64,000 nt of DNA from Hygrophila difformis (taxonomy: Eukaryota > Streptophyta > Magnoliopsida > Lamiales > Acanthaceae): NCBI GenBank assembly GCA_030278955.1, contig JAOANR010000013.1, forward strand, positions 42,506,191-42,570,190, written 5' to 3'. This document shows positions 20,973 through 30,718 of this stretch, piece after piece. Numbering within the stretch: the first letter of the stretch is position 1; every line of letters begins with the position of its first letter. The position numbers and the translations under genes were made by a program. Under the pieces are notes generated by a model, which was not told the origin of the DNA, ran no database searches, and worked only from the letters and a program-made list of their open reading frames with translations.

Positions 20973-23873
20973 TGAAACTTTTGACAATTTCCGTCCCACG
21001 AGCTTTTGCTAAAATTATACCAGGTTAGATTTATTACAAGAAAAGAGTTATGATTCACGGGAAAGGGTTTAGGGATACATCAAGATTGTTAGTCTTTTTA
21101 TTACTCAAGTGTGGTGCTTTAATTTCAAATGGCGCTGTGGTCCTCCCTGTCATGAAATGTTGACAAATCTCATGGCACAGCCGGGATAGGTTGACCTTCA
21201 GCCTGTCACACTGAGGATCCCCGGCAGGTATGCCATGATACTTCTCATCAATTCTTGCCATGAGAGTTCCTGCCATGAAACTTTTGGCAAGTTCCCACTA
21301 CATGAGTATTTTCCGAAAAATCATGGTCCTGGTTTAGGCTTTATTAATGAAACCAATTTATGATGGCGGAGTTGTGATTAGGGATATATTTATAAGTAGT
21401 CATGTTTTTATTGCTCGTGTTTAAGAAACTGTGGCCCGAAAGCGCACGGTGTCAAAAATTGCAGTAATTTATAGTAAGACCGGATCGTTCACTGGAGGAT
21501 GTGCGATAGAAGCAGGTCGCACGTCGTTTTACTAGATTTTCCATTTGTATTGCTCAATAGGTTTGAAAGGTGATTAATAACTACTGACATGAATGTAGAT
21601 TAGATCTAGAAAGCAGTTAAATTAATCTACAAAGTAAATAAATCGACTCTAGAAAGCGGATAAGACTTATTCTAAGAATGCAGTAAACATTATCTACGAA
21701 AGCAGGGAAAAGGAGCATTGTGCCAACCGTGAAGTTGAGTCACAATGTGGACAGAAAGGACAGGAAGAAAAGAATGAAAACTGGACAAGAGTGAGATACA
21801 GCAATATTAAACTTCCATTTTTATACGCAGATCTTTGTTTGGGATAATTCTTTCAGATAGCTAATTCTCATGCTCTCAATAAGGCTTTCCCTTTAGCAGA
21901 CAGGTACTTGCAATATGAGTTTACATGTTCTTAAGACCGCAAATTCTAAGATACCACAGATTCGTAACTGCCCTGGCCTGGGTATGCTACTTCATCTGTG
22001 GTGGATAAGCAACACCCGACACATCATTTATTGAAATGCCAAGTACCACTATCATTCCCCCATGTCACACCCAAAGATTTGAATCAAGCCCTAAACTATC
22101 CCTTAACTATCAATCCTAGTAGCAGTTACACAACTCTCAATACAACCGAGTGACCTCTAATGAAAGCGGTTAAAAGAAAGCGGTAAAGAAAGCATTTAAA
22201 ATCCTATCACTCGGAGGTTTTGAAAATCTGACCCTGGTAGTAAAAGACAGCTCCCCATTAGAATGAAGGAGTATGGATCAAGAATTCCCGGCTCTCAGTG
22301 GACCACTGGTGTGTTCACTTTCCTCCGGGTGATTATGAGATACAAACTAATGAAACGACCTAATAAATCAGTTCGTTCCGGATGCACTCACTCAGGACTC
22401 AAAAGTAGGCTTTGGCAGAAGAAGATAGCAGTTGAAAGAAAACTCAACCCTATCTTGGAAAATAACCAAGGCCTGAATGATGTTCCTCTAAGATTATTTA
22501 CTACACTGTATTTGAATCCAAGTGGACCCCATCTCGGTGTAGCACCTAATCTTACATTTCCATCAACCAGCAATTTTGGAAAAAAATAATGGATTTGAAA
22601 ATCATTCCCTGTCAGGTACTAGACTCTCAGTTAAAACACAGACCCTTTCAGTCTAGACGAGACCTAATCGCTGAATCTGCTTCTTAATTCCCAAAATATA
22701 ACCCTTGATAGAATATGAATTAGTCATAACTGAAGAATTTATCCCTTACTCAGACCCGAATTTTATAAAGAGGTTTTTGTTGGAAATTTATAAAGCAATA
22801 TCTGTTTAAGATCTAGACTTCTATTGTCCAAGGGAAGGATCCCAAAATAATTACCGACCGCAACAGTACATAATATTATCATGCATAAGGATATATGGAA
22901 GTGTAAAATTAATTGACCCAAAATATAGAAGCGGGTCTAGACAGAAGGTGAAACACAGAATGGAATGGTCAAGGTACCAAAGTAATGGCAGAATGATCAG
23001 GTGGACTGTAAACATCTACTGTCCAATTTCCCAATCACTCGGATGGAGCGAATTTAGACAGTTTAGATCCTGTAATGGTGGTGTCAACACCAGTTGGGCC
23101 TCCACTGTCTGTGAATTCGGATAAAAACCTACATGCTTCCTTTCTATAATGATCATCAGTTGGCATTGACTGATGCCAACTGACTCCCACTACAGATTGG
23201 AATTTAGGTTTGGAAATTAAGATAACAAAAATAAAACTGTATCTGGATGGAAGTCAGTCGAGCAGCTATTATAACCCTGGATGGGCGAACCGCCAAGGCT
23301 TCCACTGACAGCCATTCAGACCATGCAAAATAACAATTAGTAACTAATACCCAGAATACGAGCTAGTTATCCATGAGGGAGTACCCGCCAACATTATTCT
23401 AATGTATTCTTTACTAATGGTTCCACACAACACACAAAGACAAAATAAATAAGAAGCAAAAGAAGATCCATTGTATGAGAGACATTGGTTTCTCATGCAA
23501 GGTTGTGGATCGGGTCCACATGTAATGGTCTTAAATAATCCTTCCTACCATAATTAATTACAGTCCAGATTATCTGTTTAAGCCATCAGGATTTTGTTTA
23601 TACAAGAATGTTTTAATGGCAATTGAACAAAGGTCCTTTAATCATGATGATCATTGAAGTTTGATTATTGCTAATCTCAATCTTTAATCATTGATGAGTC
23701 AAGGGTTCAATCAGTTAAGTGATGCAAATGGAGAATCAAAATTTGGGCAGCATAACACCCTACATTGCAATTCCAGAATGTTACATCCTAACCCGTGGGG
23801 CTATGATGTGAGTGTTGCAATATAAAATAGAGAGAGAATGAAATTTGGTTGAGAGCAAATAGAGAGAGAAACC

Positions 23874-24396
23874 CTTGTCGCGATATCATAAATTCTGTCG
23901 CGGACCGAGATCCGCGACATGGACATCCCGACAAGTTTTTAGAATTTTTGGCAGCATAACGCCTCTCTGTCGCTATGCAAGGTTTTGTCGCGGAACGTGG
24001 CTCCGCGACAAGGGTGACATCGCGACAAAGTGTTTTCAGAAAATTCTAAGGCATTTGAACCTTTGTCGCTATGCATGGAGATTTTGTCGCGGAACGTGGT
24101 TCCGCGACAAGGTGTTCCGCGACAAAGTGTTCAAAGATTAAGAAACATGGCATAATTTTTCTGTCTCGGAATGGGATTTTGTCGCGGAACGTGGCTCCGC
24201 GACAAGAAGCCATGAAGACAAAATGCAAGAGTTTGGCTCCTTTGTCGCTATGCATGGACTGTTTTGTCGCGGAACGTGGCTCCGCGACAAGGTATTCCGC
24301 GACAAGGGGTTTTAAATTTGGAGACAAGTGTCTTGAAACACCCTGGTCGCGGAACAGCCACTCTGTCGCGGAACGTGGTTCCGCGCCAGAAGGCGG
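23874..24396. repeat. TCGCGG hairpin array in element D 5' LTR
   Basis: This copy of the array at 8622-9160 is one half-unit (16 bp) shorter. In the genomic transcript it would lie downstream of the start site, in the R/U5 region of the RNA leader. Confidence 0.85.
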
Positions 24397-25120
24397 TTGG
24401 CGCCCAAGGTGGTTCAGGACAAAAGTCAGAAAAAGCAGAAATGAACAGTGGCATGCAAACAGCGTGATCTCACCCTATTTCAGATCAAAAAGCTATTCTA
24501 AGCTAAAAATAAGCAAGAAACATTCAAAATAAGGAAGAACATGCTTAAACAAAAATGACAAGACTAGGCAGGATACTAAAATAATGCAAGAGTCCTAATC
24601 TAGGGTTTGATCACACATTCACACAACATTATCCATAATATGCCAACAGTAAACATAAGAGTAACAAAATGGGGGTCAAATGACCCCAAAATGAAAAAGA
24701 AAGCATAAATCCATGGGGTGTGAGACCCATTTCATGATTTGGGACACAAATGATGAATGTTTTCCCATATTATTGAAGAGGTGTTGTTAATACCCATGAT
24801 TTGGGTATTACAAACCCTAAAACAAGAGTTTAGAAAACAAAACATAGTATAAAAATGGCTATCTAAGCACTGTGAACAGTAAAACACTAATCTAAGCTAA
24901 ACTAAGGGCAGAAATTAAATAATACATAAAAATAAACCTAAACTACTCTACCTAAGAGAGAACTCCTACTGCTTGCCTTCAAGAACTTCTAACAAAATTT
25001 CAACCTTCCAACCAACCCTTAGCTCATGGGAGACACCTCATATTTATAGAAGTGTAACCCTAAGCCCATGGGCCTTGATTCTAGCCCATTGTGTCTTAAG
25101 ACATCACACACATCACAGCT

Positions 25121-25361
25121 TTGTCTCGGAACATCAAGTTGGTCGCGGAACACACTGCATGTGGCAAGGCTTCTCGACTGGGTCTTGTGTCTCTATTTGT
25201 GCATCTTGGTCGCGGAGTGGGCCTTTGTCGCGGAGCATGCCATCGCGACAAGGGTCATCGCGCCAGGGGCTTGGCTGGTCTCCTCTTCATTTGGGGCCAG
25301 TTGGTCGCGGAACATGCCTTTGTCGCGGAACACTGCATCGCGCCAAGGGTTTCCGCGACAA
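25121..25361. repeat. TCGCGG hairpin array in element D 5' LTR (U3 part)
   Basis: This is identical in layout to 9885-10125. It sits directly upstream of the putative TATA box at 25040-25048 in the element's direction, so it is positioned to affect promoter activity or methylation. Confidence 0.75.
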
Positions 25362-25667
25362 AGGTCTTCCTGGGCCTGCTGGATTGGGCCAGATGGGCCG
25401 AAAATATTCTTTTTGTGGGCTTTTCTATCTTTTTCCCATCTTTTTGTTTCCTTTTCTTTTTCTCATGTTTTTGGATTTTTCTAACATAAATATGTAATAA
25501 AATTACATATTTATGTCTTTTTCACACCAGCTTATTATTTTTACAATTATGCATAAATCAGTCCAATTCGACTGCTTTCTCACTTAATGTAAGACCGGAA
25601 TGCGATCAAATGCCCGTTTAAGACACGGAAATGGATTGAAAATAATGGTCATTTTTGGCCATTATCA

Positions 25668-25920
25668 GGCGACAATCGCCAACCGGATGATTCTGGTTCC
25701 GCTGCGAGGTCATATAGAGTTTCTATCCGAGTCAGGCTCGGGTTCAACCTGGACACAATGACGTTGTTGTCTAATTTGTTCCCAAAGTATAGCCCGTTCT
25801 CCTTTTCCCAGCTGTTGGCTAGCGCCATGGCGTCCTGATCGTCGGATAAGGGTTTTCGCCGGGCAGGGATTGGGCAAAAGATGAGAATCTTGGTGGTTGG
25901 ATGAATCACCAAATTCTGAT
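25668..25920 (-). pseudogene. unidentified host ORF end, cut by element D
   Basis: On the minus strand the frame reads from an acceptor-like site near 25910 (ATAATCAG) through NLVIHPTTKILIFCPIPARRKP, MALANSWEKENGLYFGNKLD and LYDLAAEPESSGWRLSP to the target duplication. Without the insertion it would end at a TAG within a few codons on the far side (about 5709). So element D hit the last codons of this frame. The composition looks like a real exon, but I do not recognise the family. Confidence 0.45.
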
Positions 25921-26790
25921 TATAGTCCAACGTTTACCTAAATGTATATGTTTTTTTATTTGTTTGTTGAAATGGTGGATATCATTATTTATGTCCTTTA
26001 CTCAAAGGAAATGCAGTGTGGCATAAGAGTACAAGAGGCCTCTGAATTCATGAACTTTAGAATAATGATTTGGGTAATGACATTAGAGTTAGAGTTAGCG
26101 AAAGGCCAATGTAATTTAATTATACTTTAGTGCATGTTCTGCCCATTGAAGATTGGATCGGTGCAAGCCATGCCTATTGTGAGTCTCAGTCACAACATTA
26201 TGTCATGAGTAGTTAATATTCTCGCATGCAATTATTAATTCATATATTTGCTATCTTAGTCAATTCCGAAGCTGTTGGAATGCACTCTAGGTGTTTGACG
26301 AAGTGCCTAATTGATAGATGGTTTAAGTGTGTTGCATGGATGTACATTTCCTATTTGTTATTGTTGTTATGCACATGAAATTTAAAGTACAATCTATCGG
26401 CATTTTTCTAATTAGATCAGTAGCATGCTGTGTGCACTCATTTATTGTCTAATTTGTATAGAGATTCTGGATAGGTCCTTGTTCACTTCACTTCTACTGT
26501 GATTAGTTGTTTTATACCATTTAGTGTGTCATGTTGTCATTGGTGTTTGTAAGGCATCAATGGAATGATTTGTAATCATCTGAATATGTTTTTAGGTAAA
26601 ATGATAAATGATATTCAACTCTCAGAATGTTTATTGTTCCTTTAGACTCTCAACTTGACTACACAACAACCAATGAGATTTTGGATAGTAAAAAAGGTGG
26701 ATTTTAGTGAGTATTATGCCATTACCACTCCTAACCTCTAATGCCTAATCTGTCTGTTGAATAGTAAATACGTGATCCTTGCTTTACTAG

Positions 26791-27157
26791 GGAAGATAGC
26801 AGTTATAGGAGACTGCAGGGAATATACTGGTGCACCATATTTTTCAGCTATTTCAGCTCTAAAAATGGTTAGTTCCCTTATTTTTTTTTTGTTTACCTTT
26901 ATCTTCTTCAACCTTGATATTTGTATGAAAATCCTTTTGACGCTTCAAAAGCATATGGTTTAAAACATCTTTATCGCTGCCTTCTTGATTGAGAATCTCT
27001 TATTTCTCAGGGTGCTGATTTATCTCATGTGTTCTGTACAAAAATGCTGCTCCAATAATTAAGAGCTATAGCCTTGAGTTGATTGTGCATCCTATACTGG
27101 AAGAGACAAGGGTTGTGCGTTCTTCGGGATTTCCTTAAAGGGCCCTGCTGGCCAATG
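26791..27157 (+). pseudogene. ATP-dependent NAD(P)H-hydrate dehydratase fragment
   Basis: Two exons are visible: 26791-26867 (GKIAVIGDCREYTGAPYFSA, ISALKM) after an acceptor CTAG, and 27011-27157 (GADLSHVFCTK, then AAPIIKSYSLELIVHP in the next frame) after TTTCTCAG. The sequences match the start of the carbohydrate-kinase-like domain of NAD(P)HX dehydratase, which repairs hydrated nicotinamide cofactors. The second exon has lost one A in the run at about 27050, shifting the frame into an early stop. No other exons were found upstream or downstream, so it is a two-exon relic of a duplicated gene. Confidence 0.72.
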
Positions 27158-27159
27158 GT

Positions 27160-28188
27160 ATGTTTATATGGTCTCCAAAAAGCCATACATTTATACAATT
27201 GGTGATGATTTCTTTGAAATTGCAGTCATAACATTTGATTATACCCTTCTCTTTTTTTTTTTAAACAAGGGTATCCCCTTTTATTTTTATTATTGTTGGT
27301 TTTTAAAAATGAATCTTTAAACGTATGTGTGGTTGAAGTGGATTTTTTTGTTCTTGCTCTAGGGTTATAAGGTTTAGAGGAAATTGAGCCTTTCTTGAGC
27401 AAACTCTTTTGATGTCAGCTTGAGTTGACTTTCCTTTTTGTAATTTTCCCCGTTAGACTTTTTATCCATATTCTTTTCTATGCATATTCTTTCTATCGAG
27501 ATAGACTTTCTGACATGAATTGGCAATTCAATATAGGGATATGTCTCGACTGACTTGCAATGACTCGTCTTTAAAATTCAATATTTAAAGGAGTGAAGTA
27601 GACAAGTACACTCCTAAAGAGGTCACCTGGATGAAAAAACACGACCTAGGATATGCATGTGCCTCGGGGATTTTATTTTGGTGGATTAGGTTTGAGTATC
27701 CATGTGTTTAATTTTTATAATATCAGACTGAAAGTACTATTTTGAGGGATCTTGTCATTATTAATCCTTAATTTGATATTTAATTACTCATTGTTTATTT
27801 TATTTTTATCCATCCATCATTTGACACTTGGTCTTCCATACATCTCTGTGCCAAAATAAAACTTCAATCTTCCCAGTAGTCTTCTTCATACTTTCATCTG
27901 CTTTCTTGATTTGCGGAGAAATATAGATATCTAATATATATATAAATGCCGAACAAGATACTATTCAATGAATAGTAGTTTCCAAGCCTCCTTCCGAATC
28001 TGCCCCAACCAAATCTAATTCCAAGCCTTATTCCTCTTGTGGATTTCTCAGTACAGCCAAATCTTTCTTCTCCCTAAACCATAGTGCTCACTTCTTCTGC
28101 AACCACTTGCTCTCTCCCCACGGATCCCTATGTCTCCAACCTCTCGCCCGACCCGAATCTGCCATCACACCTCAACCTCTCGCCTTGT
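27160..28188. other. host non-coding stretch
   Basis: This is AT-rich sequence with poly-T runs (27250-27265). No exon, RNA gene or repeat could be supported. 28020-28190 is CT-rich on the plus strand. It may be intron or flank of the relic at 26791. Confidence 0.5.
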
Positions 28189-28309
28189 ACATGCATATAT
28201 CAGTCCAATTCAACTGCTCTCTTATTTAATGTAAGACCAGAATGCGATCAAATGCCCGTTTTAGACACAGAAATAGATTGTAAATAATGAATATTTTTGG
28301 CCATTATCA
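28189..28309 (-). mobile_element. relic of an Athila LTR terminus
   Basis: About 120 bp match the U3 end of the element D LTR (10311-10431) with roughly a dozen differences, and end in the same CATTATCA. No target duplication or partner was found. It is a much older fragment of the same family. Confidence 0.8.
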
Positions 28310-28489
28310 TGGAGTGATGTGTAAGTATGAAAAAGTGATGAATGGAGGTTATGAATAAAACAATAATAAAAACAATCTACAATTTATACATCATTTTATA
28401 AAGTCTACACATCACTTTACGAGCTCTACACATCATTTTATCAACTGCAATAAAAAATACCGGCACCCAAACTTAAATCTACAGCCTAC

Positions 28490-28617
28490 CAAGTACTCCT
28501 ATATCATAAAAATCACATGTGATTAACATGTTAATGGAAATTAATTTGAACATGCCTTTAAACTTATTTTACTATCCTAATCATGTGTATCTACATCCAA
28601 AATAGGTGTCATGTGTA
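28490..28617. repeat. segmental-duplication block, paralogue of 42658-42790
   Basis: The sequence from AAGTACTCCTATATCATAAA to ATGTGTA aligns base by base with 42658-42790. The homology resumes at 29942 after a 1.3 kb insertion and again at 35660 after element B, so this is a second copy of the flank of the response-regulator gene at 44041. Confidence 0.8.
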
Positions 28618-28813
28618 CATTCAATTAAGTTACTATCCAGACTAGAATGAATCTGCATATGCGGACGTGTTCCGTCGAAGAGAAAGGAATACTACGCGTC
28701 AGCATGCTGTTAAATCCTTCCACTATGAGTCAATAAATACCAATGGAAAGTGGATTTGTCAGTCCCCAATCAACGGGCGTAATTTTTGAAGATTCGTAAC
28801 TTTCATTTTTATA

Positions 28814-29434
28814 ATGGATCAAATATGGATGTGGGGTGAGGCAATTGCAAAACCGAAGAAGCATCAATCTCTTCGACGGGGAAGCGAACGGAGATGTTGG
28901 ATCTCAACTCACTGCCGCGACAATGCAACATCAACCGAAAACACCCCGACGACGTTGATGATACAACAGTTGGGGAATGTTTTTTTAGACGGCTCCGGTG
29001 AAGTTTTGCGGCGGTTGGATGATTCAATACCATTGCCAGGTTATGGAATTGGGGAAAGTGATGACAATGGAGCAGAATGTATTGAAGCATGCTCCGATAC
29101 AATTACATTAAGTAATACCAACGATTGTTGTATCACCGACGCGGGACACTGCCGTGTTGCACCAGTGTTGTCAGGTAAAAAAACAAAAATTGTTTGAACG
29201 TTTCCAATGCTATGATGTATGATGAACATTGGCAGAAGTAGATTCTCTATGATAGTGATGTATGGTTATGAAGAATTATAATGATGTTTTTTCAAATCTG
29301 ATGTAATTATTTCTTCATAATAATTTGCAGATATAAAGGTCTTTGAAGATCGTGAATTCAAAACTATTAGAGATGCTTACAGTGCATACTGCAATTTCGC
29401 ACACAGCCGTGGGTTTACAATCTCAAAACTGTAG
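28814..29434 (+). CDS. truncated FAR1/FRS-like protein, two exons
   Basis: Exon 1 is 28814-29174, exon 2 is 29331-29434 (donor CAG/GTAAAA, acceptor TTTGCAG), joined in frame, about 154 codons. The N-terminal part is unrecognised and acidic in its second half (GIGESDDNGAECIEA). Exon 2 reads DIKVFEDREFKTIRDAYSAY, CNFAHSRGFTISKL and stops. This matches the beginning of the FAR1 DNA-binding domain (aromatic, Ala-Tyr, Tyr-x2-Ala, Gly-Phe spacing), which derives from Mutator-type transposases. The conserved Cys/His residues that normally follow are missing, so a full domain is not made. It could be a decayed MULE-related gene or a short regulator. Confidence 0.55.
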
Positions 29435-29440
29435 TACTAG

Positions 29441-29667
29441 TTACTACAACATCAGTTAAACAGATACATTACACAACGTGAACTGGTTGGCAGCACATAC
29501 GATTTACTATTTTCCCGTAATATTTACTACAACATCAGTTAAACATGTACAGAACATAATGTGAACTGGTTGGCAGCACATACTATTTACTATTTTCCCA
29601 TACTATTTACTACAACATCAGTTAAACATAGACAGAACACAATGTGAACTGGTTGGCAGCACACATT
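29441..29667. repeat. 83-bp tandem repeat, about 2.7 copies
   Basis: TTACTACAACATCAGTTAAAC begins copies at 29441, 29524 and 29607, each followed by GTGAACTGGTTGGCAGCACA. The period is exactly 83 bp, and the third copy is partial. It starts directly behind the FAR1-like stop codon. Confidence 0.9.
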
Positions 29668-29987
29668 ACAAAAAAAATAAAAAATTACGCAAAATCTTAA
29701 TAAATTCGGACAATATTTTTGGCCCACCACACGTGTAACAATTATATTCATTCACAATAAGGTCCACAATTACAGGAACAAATAAAATATAACATCCCTA
29801 AATTAAGACCAATTAGTAAAACAATAAAAGGAAAGAAAATAATAGAATCTACTACCATATGTGGGAAACCAAAAAAATAGCACAATGCATTCACACAAAA
29901 AGCACCTCTGGAAATCCAGAGTCATGATACAAACCCGCTCCGTGTATATTTAACTCCAATTATATTCTTCATCCAAAATATTTACTA

Positions 29988-30208
29988 CTCCCTCCGTCCC
30001 ACTAGCTCATAGTGTCTCCTTTTGATTTTTGATTTTTGTCACTGTTTATTGATCAAGTATGACCTAATGTTATTATAATTATATACGAAAAAAATATAGC
30101 CAAGTTCGGTATTGTTAAATTCGTCTAATCATATAATTTTAGATAATTTTTACAAATGTATTCTCTCCACCCAAAAATTTTGAGACAGAAATAATGGGAC
30201 AGAAGGAG
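29988..30208. mobile_element. Stowaway-like MITE (2)
   Basis: TA-flanked (29986-29987, 30209-30210) element beginning CTCCCTCCGTCCC and ending GGGACAGAAGGAG. The paralogous sequence at 42825-42840 is the empty site. 221 bp, non-coding. Confidence 0.85.
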
Positions 30209-30396
30209 TACTACTTTAAAATCTTAACTTTTAAGTTTTTTTTTTGTTTTTTTTTTTTGTTTTTTGAGAAAGGTTTTCACTCCCATAACACAGAGCTTAC
30301 AAGGACCTGAGGCAGTACAACTCCAAACATCAGACGACCAACTCATTCAATGGCCCTGCCTGTGTATGTCCTCGTCACACGTACACAGCAAACAAC

Positions 30397-30701
30397 TGTA
30401 GATTTTGATATCTCACACACATAAGACACTTTACACTTTTGATATCTAAAAACGATAACCAAAAGCGGAGAGTTGTTTAGCTAAAGCTTGCTTTGTATTT
30501 CTTGATTTGCTTCGCTCTGAGTTTTACAACAATGGAAGTACCTATTTATAGAATCGAAAATAAACAACAGACAATGAACACATGCTAATACTGTTCTTAT
30601 TGTGGCTTCAATCTTTTCGGCGAGGTAGATGAGCCTCCTTCTTGGACTTCGGCGATTCCTGTTACTTTTACGGCATTTGATGTTTATGCCGTTTTTCAAC
30701 A
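30397..30701 (-). repeat. 3' LTR of element B
   Basis: TATA-like TATAAATA on the minus strand at 30543-30550. The inner edge is TTTTTCAACA at 30701. Confidence 0.88.
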
Positions 30702-30718
30702 AAACTCCACCGTAAACT

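Larger units (their letters stand above)
5721..25667 (-). mobile_element. element D: 19.9 kb Athila-lineage Ty3/gypsy retrotransposon
   Basis: LTRs of 4711 bp (5721-10431) and 4695 bp (20973-25667) flank the element, and GGCGA lies on both outer sides (5716-5720, 25668-25672). The order on the minus strand is 5' LTR, PBS, gag, protease, RT, RNase H, integrase, spacer, F-box ORF, spacer, 3' LTR. The gag core and the protease and integrase motifs are those of the Athila lineage. I count about eight substitutions and one 16-bp indel between the LTRs, so the insertion is recent, yet gag-pol has at least two internal stops. It was therefore either broken very recently or was copied as a defective element by proteins supplied in trans. 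Confidence 0.93.
20973..25667 (-). repeat. 5' LTR of element D (4695 bp)
   Basis: This is the partner of 5721-10431. Differences seen include single bases at about 21518, 22109, 22308, 23104, 23207, 23401, 24427 and 24585, and lack of the 16 bases ATGATTCCGCGACAAG in the hairpin array. Hairpin arrays lie at 23874-24396 and 25121-25361, and the TATA box at 25040-25048. GGCGA (25668-25672) follows. Confidence 0.92.
28618..29941. mobile_element. 1.3 kb insertion carrying a FAR1-like ORF
   Basis: The block interrupts the duplicated flank. The paralogous site at 42786 is uninterrupted, and GTGTA stands on both sides (28613-28617 and 29942-29946), a possible 5-bp target duplication. It carries a two-exon FAR1-like ORF and an 83-bp tandem repeat. 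No clear terminal repeats were seen, so the class is unknown. Confidence 0.55.

Noticed and set aside
30242..30390. Possible LINE or SINE tail behind the T-runs
   Set aside because: No second end, target duplication or coding trace could be found.
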